The position numbers and the translations under genes are program-made. Source: JBBIRT01 sp037441725 (GTDB lineage: Bacteria; Desulfobacterota; BSN033; UBA1163). Taken from it: a stretch of DNA of 10,729 bases. This document shows, piece by piece, positions 5,825 through 10,729 of the stretch. Location of the stretch: NCBI GenBank assembly GCA_037441725.1, contig JBBIRT010000110.1, forward strand, positions 1 through 10,729. The letters are read 5' to 3'. The notes below the pieces were generated by a model, which was not told the origin of the DNA, searched no databases, and saw only the letters and a list, made by a program, of their open reading frames with translations. How positions within the stretch are numbered: position 1 is the first letter of the stretch; every line of letters starts with the position of its first letter.

Positions 5825-5968
5825 AAATAAAATTACAATATAACCCTTGAAGAGAGGGAGGATGAAATTTTCGTGATTCGTAGGAAGCCAGGCCTTCACG
5901 AGAAGGGTTAGAAAAGACGAAATATCATCACCTTGAAGTTTCTCTGTTTGTTAAGTTAGATTGAGGGT

Positions 5969-7132
5969 ATGGATCGTTATTCTCAGATAAAAGGGAGAGG
6001 GCTCCTCTTCCTTCTTTTTCTTTGGATCTTCTGGTTTTTCAATATGAGTGCCAGAACCCTTTTGGGACCCATCTTACCGCTGATCGAAGATGAATTCATG
6101 GTCCGTCATGCCCGGGCAAGCAGTATCTTCATCTTTCTCTCGATAGGATATGCCGTCTCAGTCTATTTTGCAGGTTATTATTCAGGGAGGTTTGGATATA
6201 AAAAAACCATTTCCCTTTCTTTTATCATTGCCTCTCTTGTCCTATTTTTAACCTCCTTTGTAAAACTATTTTCAGCATTTTATATTTTGAGCTTTATTCT
6301 CGGTTTTTCTTTAGGGCTTTATTTACCAGCCGCATTACCGTTCATTACTGAACATTTTTATGAAATCAAATGGGGAAAAACTATTGCCATCCATGACTCG
6401 GCTGTCCCCATTAGTATATTCTGTACCCCTTTCATTGTTCTTTTCATCCTCCATTTTTTAACATGGAGAGGAGTGTTTGTAATTTATGGGGCGATATGTC
6501 TTATGATCGCCTTGATCTTCTATCTGACCAATGAGGAGGTTAAGATTGCCTCTTCTCAAAAGGTTAGGCAAAGCCGTCTCTTTAAATCACCCTCTCTTTG
6601 GATATCGATGATCCACTGGACCTTAGCGACAGGGGCCAATATTGGTCTTTATGTAATTGTCCCTCTCTATCTCACCAAAGAGTTATCATTAGAGATAAAA
6701 GAGGCAAATTCAATCCTAGGGATGTCAAGGCTTGGTGGGATTGGAGCAGCCATCTTATGCAGTTTATTGATCGATCAATTTAGCCTAAGAAGAATTATGT
6801 TGTCCACACTTTTCCTTGCAGGAATCTTTACCTTCCTAACAGGTAGAATGTCCGTCCATCTCATCGGATATTGTCTCTTCCTTCAAGCAATCTTTGTCAC
6901 AGGATTTTTTCCCATAGGATTGGTTGCGATTACAAAGATATTCTCTAAGGAATCGAGGAGTATGGCGATAGGAATCATCTTGGCTTGTGGAATCATTCTG
7001 GGAGGAGGGATCGTCCCCTATCTCCTTGGCCTTGCTGGAGATCTTCTCAGCTTCAGATTCGGTATCTCAGCCCTCGGCATTCTGGTCATCCTGTCCAGTC
7101 TTCTCATCCTATCCATGGAAGGGTTAGAGTAA
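5969..7132 (+). CDS. Major facilitator superfamily transporter
   Basis: This is a 387-residue integral membrane protein with about 12 hydrophobic helices, the standard MFS size. It presumably moves a small solute with a proton or by exchange. The loop between helices 2 and 3 carries an MFS motif-A-like segment GYYSGRFGYKK at 69-79, in which the usual Asp/Asn is glycine (G73) while R74, G76 and the basic pair remain. A central hydrophilic loop near 192-206 splits two six-helix halves. An in-frame TAG at 5957-5959 forces the start to the ATG at 5969. The only SD-like bases (GAGGG, 5963-5967) are too close to the ATG, so initiation may be weak or leaderless. It is convergent with the dehydratase operon, 26 bases from its last gene. 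Substrate is unknown; an organic acid linked to the neighbouring acyl-CoA enzymes is a guess from position. Confidence 0.88.
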   Translation: MDRYSQIKGRGLLFLLFLWIFWFFNMSARTLLGPILPLIEDEFMVRHARASSIFIFLSIGYAVSVYFAGYYSGRFGYKKTISLSFIIASLVLFLTSFVKLFSAFYILSFILGFSLGLYLPAALPFITEHFYEIKWGKTIAIHDSAVPISIFCTPFIVLFILHFLTWRGVFVIYGAICLMIALIFYLTNEEVKIASSQKVRQSRLFKSPSLWISMIHWTLATGANIGLYVIVPLYLTKELSLEIKEANSILGMSRLGGIGAAILCSLLIDQFSLRRIMLSTLFLAGIFTFLTGRMSVHLIGYCLFLQAIFVTGFFPIGLVAITKIFSKESRSMAIGIILACGIILGGGIVPYLLGLAGDLLSFRFGISALGILVILSSLLILSMEGLE

Positions 7133-7158
7133 GGAGGCAATGGGTTCAGATTGGATGA

Positions 7159-8001
7159 TTATAGAATCTCGATCTCTTCCAAGATTCGCTCTTTTATTTT
7201 CAGGGGGAGATGGTTCGCTTTAGCCTTTTCAACAATCTCCTTTCCCAGTAATGCAGCCCCCAAGGCTCCTGTGATCAAAGGTTCTTCAGGGACTAAAATC
7301 TCAATGCCCAATTGCTCAGAGAGGGCTTTTAGAAGACCTATATTTTTACCTCCCCCACCAGTCACAACCACCGCCTCTTCCACTTTGATCCGATGGACCA
7401 TTCGAATGATCCTATCAGCAAGAGAGCGATGGACCCCTGCAAGCAAATCCGAAATGGGGACCCCTTGGGCCAGATTGGCAGCCACTTCCTGCTGTGCCCA
7501 AATTGTACAAATATTACTGATCATGACAGGGTTTTTGCTTCCAATTGCTAATTCCCCCACTTGATTTAATGCTACTCCAAGGGTATCCGCAATCACTTCA
7601 ATGAACCGGCCACTTCCCGCGGCACATTTATCATTCATGACAAAGTCTACAATCTTTCCGGTCCCATCTAACTTGATTCCCTTGACATCTTGACCTCCAA
7701 TGTCAATGATCGTTCGGGCTTTAGGAAAGAGACTGGTAATCCCCTTAGCATGACAAGTGATTTCAGTAAATTGCTTATCAGCAAAAGGGACATTAATTCT
7801 TCCATAACCGGTTGAGACAATGTAGGTAATGATTTCAAAGGGAATGCCTGCCCTTCTTAGAACCTCCTCCATCACCTTATTGGCTAATCGGCGTTGTTCT
7901 GGACCAGTGGGTCCAATGAGTGAAGCCATGATCCCATTGTTCAAAATCACTGCTTTGGTCATCGAGGACCCAACATCAATCCCTGCAAAATATAATTCCA
8001 A
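7159..8001 (-). CDS. ATP-dependent activator ATPase of 2-hydroxyacyl-CoA dehydratase / benzoyl-CoA reductase (HgdC/BcrD-like)
   Basis: This is a BadF/BadG/BcrA/BcrD/HgdC-family protein, an ASKHA-fold ATPase. As a dimer it holds one [4Fe-4S] cluster and uses ATP to eject a very low-potential electron into the partner enzyme. The 280 residues show the phosphate-1 loop DVGSSMTK (9-16), phosphate-2 loop DIGGQD (100-105), cluster cysteine C126 in NDKCAAGSGRF, second cysteine C165 in NICTIWAQQEV, and the adenosine-site glycines VTGGGGKN. Each monomer supplies C126 and C165, one residue off the positions I recall for HgdC. The usual FAESEV after the second cysteine is WAQQEV. The start is TTG at 8001: a TAG two codons upstream rules out a longer form, and starting at M14 would delete the ATP loop. 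It is the last gene of the operon, 61 bases after the large subunit. A single activator implies a homodimer as in HgdC. Confidence 0.92.
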   Translation of the reverse strand: MELYFAGIDVGSSMTKAVILNNGIMASLIGPTGPEQRRLANKVMEEVLRRAGIPFEIITYIVSTGYGRINVPFADKQFTEITCHAKGITSLFPKARTIIDIGGQDVKGIKLDGTGKIVDFVMNDKCAAGSGRFIEVIADTLGVALNQVGELAIGSKNPVMISNICTIWAQQEVAANLAQGVPISDLLAGVHRSLADRIIRMVHRIKVEEAVVVTGGGGKNIGLLKALSEQLGIEILVPEEPLITGALGAALLGKEIVEKAKANHLPLKIKERILEEIEIL

Positions 8002-8011
8002 ATTCTACCTC
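8002..8011 (-). promoter_or_regulatory. Ribosome binding site fixing a TTG start of the activator gene
   Basis: On the minus strand GAGGT (8011-8007) is followed by five bases, AGAAT, and then TTG at 8001-7999. An in-frame TAG occupies 8007-8005, so no upstream start is possible, and the ATP-binding loop begins at residue 9. Together these make the TTG the likely initiation codon. The weak codon could lower the amount of activator relative to the structural subunits. Confidence 0.75.
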
Positions 8012-8062
8012 AAACCTGGGGGAAGGAAGGCCCCTCTTTTAGATCCTCTATTGCTCAATGGG

Positions 8063-9466
8063 TTAGGCCGCCTTGTTTAATCGAATGGATTCAAGGGTTT
8101 CGATGAAGGCATCGATCTTACTCCTCGTATCCACTTCTGAATAGGAGGTAATGTCAATGATATCGCTTTCAAGAATGAGAGAGGGAAGCTCCTTATAAAC
8201 CTTCTCTTTCTTCCCATCTTTCCCCATGACAAATACGGGTATGGGTTTATAGATCTTTGCCAATTGATTCAACTGCCAGATAAGGCCCACATGCCAGGTT
8301 CGACATGAAAAGGCCTCATGCATGACCACCCCATCAATCTTATACTCTTCGATCCAGTTGATTAAATGCTCCACATCAGGCTCTGATCCTGGCCGTTTCT
8401 TTGCCTTATCATACCAAAAGGTCCAGAACCCGAGCCATCTCCATGCCAGATGTTCAATCGGATCTTTCGTTTCTGGAAGATCCATCTGGTCAAGGGGAGC
8501 GACCATCCGATAGGTGGTTTCCACAGGGAAAGAGGCTCCCTTGCTATTAAAATAATTAAAATCGTTCAGGGCAAACCAAGCAGGCAACCCCCCTCCCCAC
8601 ATCAATCGATACTTTTCGTTTTCAACCTCTCCCTCTCCTCGTGCAATCTTCTCCTCCAATTCCTTCTTAAGATTTAGAAAAAAGTCATATGCCTTTTGGG
8701 TGGCCATCATAAAATTGATGGGGACCATCGTATTCATTGCATCGCCTGTCCCCATGGGACAAGGGATCGCTTTTCGAAGACTATAGGTTTCATCAATTAA
8801 ATTCCATGTCCGATCACTCAGATCAACCAGCTCTCTCAGGCGATCATAGTCCATCTTCTTCCCTGTCTGCTCTTCAAGGAAGGTGACCAGCCCACGCAAT
8901 TGCTTGACGATATATTTATGGTAATAATCCCATACTTCTCGATGATCCCTATCCCTTTGGAATAAGGGATAGGGAAGATCAATATTATAGATGGGGACAT
9001 CGGGCATAAATTGTTGAGAGGCCTGATACCACTTCGATCTTGGATCACAGAGAATCTGGCCACTTGAAATCATGAAATCAGGCCTAACCATCCCTCCCCA
9101 CGGGGCATTGGGAGGCATTTCTCCCAACTCTTCTCTCCATTGATCAAATCCAATTCCGCAGAGGGCATAAGTACATAAAGACCGAGAGAGGCCCAAAGAT
9201 TCAGCTCTCTGAAGAAATCTCTCCGCATCCCTTTTTGCTCCACAGACCCCCGCAAAATTCTCAGTCCATAAGGGGATCACATCCATGGCCCTTAAGATCT
9301 CCTCGTGATGACAGACAATAAAGGTATAGGCCAATTTCTGTTTTCCCTCTGCCCTGGCCTGGAGGGCTTCCTTAAAAAATTCTTTTACCATGGCAGTGAT
9401 AGATGCAGCAGCCTGGGTGGCGGTCATTCTCTTTTTCGGTTTTGCTTCCTTTTGCTCTTCAACCAT
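8063..9466 (-). CDS. 2-hydroxyacyl-CoA dehydratase / benzoyl-CoA reductase family large subunit (BcrB/HgdA-like)
   Basis: This is one of two [4Fe-4S] subunits of a radical enzyme that takes a low-potential electron from the activator and either removes water from a 2-hydroxyacyl-CoA or reduces an unsaturated ring. At 467 residues it fits HgdA and BcrB. Candidate cluster ligands are C98 or C103 (SLCTYALCG), C140 (GQILCDPRS) and C388 (EAFSCRTWH), in the order expected for the family. C52 and C75 are further cysteines. The C terminus (ESDIID to KIDAFIETL) is typical of the family. The first 28 residues are lysine/glutamate-rich and look like an extension. AAGGAGG sits 8 bases before the ATG, and the gene begins 22 bases after the small subunit, so the two are probably made together. 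Substrate cannot be read from sequence by eye; dehydratase and reductase remain open. Confidence 0.88.
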   Translation of the reverse strand: MVEEQKEAKPKKRMTATQAAASITAMVKEFFKEALQARAEGKQKLAYTFIVCHHEEILRAMDVIPLWTENFAGVCGAKRDAERFLQRAESLGLSRSLCTYALCGIGFDQWREELGEMPPNAPWGGMVRPDFMISSGQILCDPRSKWYQASQQFMPDVPIYNIDLPYPLFQRDRDHREVWDYYHKYIVKQLRGLVTFLEEQTGKKMDYDRLRELVDLSDRTWNLIDETYSLRKAIPCPMGTGDAMNTMVPINFMMATQKAYDFFLNLKKELEEKIARGEGEVENEKYRLMWGGGLPAWFALNDFNYFNSKGASFPVETTYRMVAPLDQMDLPETKDPIEHLAWRWLGFWTFWYDKAKKRPGSEPDVEHLINWIEEYKIDGVVMHEAFSCRTWHVGLIWQLNQLAKIYKPIPVFVMGKDGKKEKVYKELPSLILESDIIDITSYSEVDTRSKIDAFIETLESIRLNKAA

Positions 9467-9488
9467 TCAATTTGCCTCCTTGTTCCTG

Positions 9489-10649
9489 TTATCCAATCAT
9501 CTCTAAAAAGGCTTGGATTCTGGTTCTAAGCTGACCCATCGTTCCTGCAGAATAAATGTCCTCTAAATGGAGAAGGGGAACCTGAAGAGACTGATAGTAA
9601 GCCTTCCTTGCTGGAACCTCAAACCCAAAGGGGTCACAATATTTATAAATATAAAGAATCGCCCCATCCACCTTAAACTCTTTGGTATAAGCACCAATAT
9701 CGCCGAATCGATTGGCTATGTCCCCCTCAAAGTTGCCTGCCTTGTTCTCCCGATAGGTTTTGGGACAATTGATCTTTCCAAGATACCGATGGGCCAGGGC
9801 ATTCAAGGGATCTTCTCCCTCTTCGGTCAGGGGCAAATGATCCCGGGCTCCATTGCAAAGGGTGTCAGCCACCACATGGCCTCCAAGTTCTTCGATCAGC
9901 TTGATGAGCTCAATATGATCGAGACAGGCACCATCGAGAAAAATCCGGGGACCCCTATGGAATGGGGAGGTTCCTCTCTGTCTGATCTCCTCAATCACCT
10001 GGTCGAATAGGAGATTGGATTCCTCAATGGGTAAACTGGATCCTACGGTTAACACCATGGTCAACTCTGTCCCGGAGATCAGTGGAGGGTCTGATTTTCT
10101 AAATTCATAAAGAGTTCTTACCTTTCCTCTGTTTTCATTATAGATTCGAATGGTGCGATTGAGATCATCATGAGGGATCGCTTTTTTAGTAAATTTCTCC
10201 AAACTTTTTTTAAAGGTGTTTAACTCTGCATGGAAGAATTCAAAGGAAGATTCGACGCAAACCGTTGGAATGTTGACAAAGTGAAAATAGGAGTAGGGAA
10301 GGGAATAACTCCAAGTGCTATAGCTCCTGACCATGCTATCACAGGCATGAGGGATCACCATGCCTGATAGAAAATTGTAGGTCTGTTTGATAGAGAGATC
10401 GAAGCAACTTCGGTAATAGGGGCAGACAATGGTTTCCAGAAGGGTATCTCCTTTTGTAATGGGTTCATGAATATTTCCCCTCACACGAAAAGGGATACAG
10501 CCAGAGGCAGAAATCATCTCTAAAGGAACAAAGGAGCAAACATAACCGATAATCTCTTTTCCTGCTCTTTTTAGCTCCTTTGCCCTGAAGCCGTAATCCT
10601 TATAATATTTCTCGACCGTATGGAAGATACCTCCCTGCTTCTCACTCAT
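9489..10649 (-). CDS. 2-hydroxyacyl-CoA dehydratase / benzoyl-CoA reductase family small subunit (BcrC/BadD/HgdB-like)
   Basis: This is the partner [4Fe-4S] subunit of the neighbouring large subunit. Its 386 residues match BcrC (about 386) and HgdB (about 379). Family stretches are visible: GYVCSFVPLEMISASGCIPFR (residues 35-55), IVCPYYRSC, a region ending VVADTLCNGARD, and the terminal LLHLEDIYSAGTMGQLRTRI. Likely cluster ligands are C76 (or C82), C103 (PHACDSM) and C338 (YKYCDPFG), spaced like the three cysteines known from related dehydratases. C38 and C51 are extra. An AGGAG-type ribosome site supports the ATG at 10649. It is the first gene of the operon visible here; the 80 bases upstream to the window edge show no clear promoter, so more genes may precede it. 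The order small, large, activator recalls bcrC-bcrB-bcrA-bcrD, but with one activator only. Confidence 0.88.
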   Translation of the reverse strand: MSEKQGGIFHTVEKYYKDYGFRAKELKRAGKEIIGYVCSFVPLEMISASGCIPFRVRGNIHEPITKGDTLLETIVCPYYRSCFDLSIKQTYNFLSGMVIPHACDSMVRSYSTWSYSLPYSYFHFVNIPTVCVESSFEFFHAELNTFKKSLEKFTKKAIPHDDLNRTIRIYNENRGKVRTLYEFRKSDPPLISGTELTMVLTVGSSLPIEESNLLFDQVIEEIRQRGTSPFHRGPRIFLDGACLDHIELIKLIEELGGHVVADTLCNGARDHLPLTEEGEDPLNALAHRYLGKINCPKTYRENKAGNFEGDIANRFGDIGAYTKEFKVDGAILYIYKYCDPFGFEVPARKAYYQSLQVPLLHLEDIYSAGTMGQLRTRIQAFLEMIG

Positions 10650-10729
10650 GGATCTTCTCCTATTCTCTCTAAATGAGGTAGAAATAATCTTTCCATCCCT
10701 TTCTCAATCTAATTTAAATTTTCTACAGC

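Noticed and set aside
5681..5899. Minus-strand open frame of 72 codons in the gap between etfB and the MFS gene
   Set aside because: It is the spurious reading of the intergenic repeat (contains TVCPKLVKG). It has no ribosome site and looks like no protein family.
7140..7225. ATG 2 bases after GGAGG just past the MFS stop, a 27-codon frame
   Set aside because: The spacing is too short for initiation, and the frame is antisense to the activator gene with no visible features.
9567..10010. Plus-strand open frame of 147 codons opposite the small dehydratase subunit
   Set aside because: The minus-strand protein has clear family motifs and the correct length; this frame is its shadow.

Overview
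The window looks like chromosomal DNA from a strictly anaerobic bacterium of roughly 40% G+C (by eye). A Desulfobacterota-type (deltaproteobacterial) lineage is my best guess. The reasons are an ETF pair near an oxygen-sensitive 2-hydroxyacyl-CoA dehydratase/benzoyl-CoA reductase-type enzyme set, a sigma-54-like promoter, and an intergenic palindromic repeat of a type I remember from such genomes. The lineage is an inference from gene content; no rRNA or tRNA marker is present.

Layout. (1) 212-2319, plus strand: a complete biotin ECF transporter operon, bioY-bioM-bioN, behind a near-perfect BirA-type operator. (2) 2316-3346, minus strand, tail to tail with bioN and overlapping it by 3 nt: two small paralogous membrane proteins followed by a stand-alone, partly degenerate receiver domain, preceded by a sigma-54-like element. 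(3) 3347-3856: a very A+T-rich divergent intergenic region with four TTAATTAA words and a tandem 11-bp repeat. (4) 3857-5643, plus strand: etfA-etfB, with a 4-nt overlap. (5) 5644-5968: intergenic DNA holding a degenerate interspersed repeat and two abutting palindromes. (6) 5969-7132, plus strand: an MFS transporter. (7) 7159-10649, minus strand, transcribed from right to left: a BcrC/HgdB-like subunit, a BcrB/HgdA-like subunit and one ATP-dependent activator ATPase (HgdC/BcrD-like), forming a three-gene operon convergent with the MFS gene.

How they may work together. The activator would hydrolyse ATP to push a low-potential electron onto the [4Fe-4S] clusters of the two-subunit enzyme. That enzyme would then either dehydrate a 2-hydroxyacyl-CoA or reduce an aromatic or other unsaturated acyl-CoA. 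ETF normally connects acyl-CoA dehydrogenases to other redox partners, and in bifurcating systems it can also supply reduced ferredoxin, the usual donor to such activators. The MFS protein could import or export the organic acid. No acyl-CoA dehydrogenase, CoA ligase/transferase or ferredoxin gene lies in the window, so the substrate cannot be assigned. The most novel-looking element is the small-membrane-protein/receiver operon, which I do not recognise as a described system.
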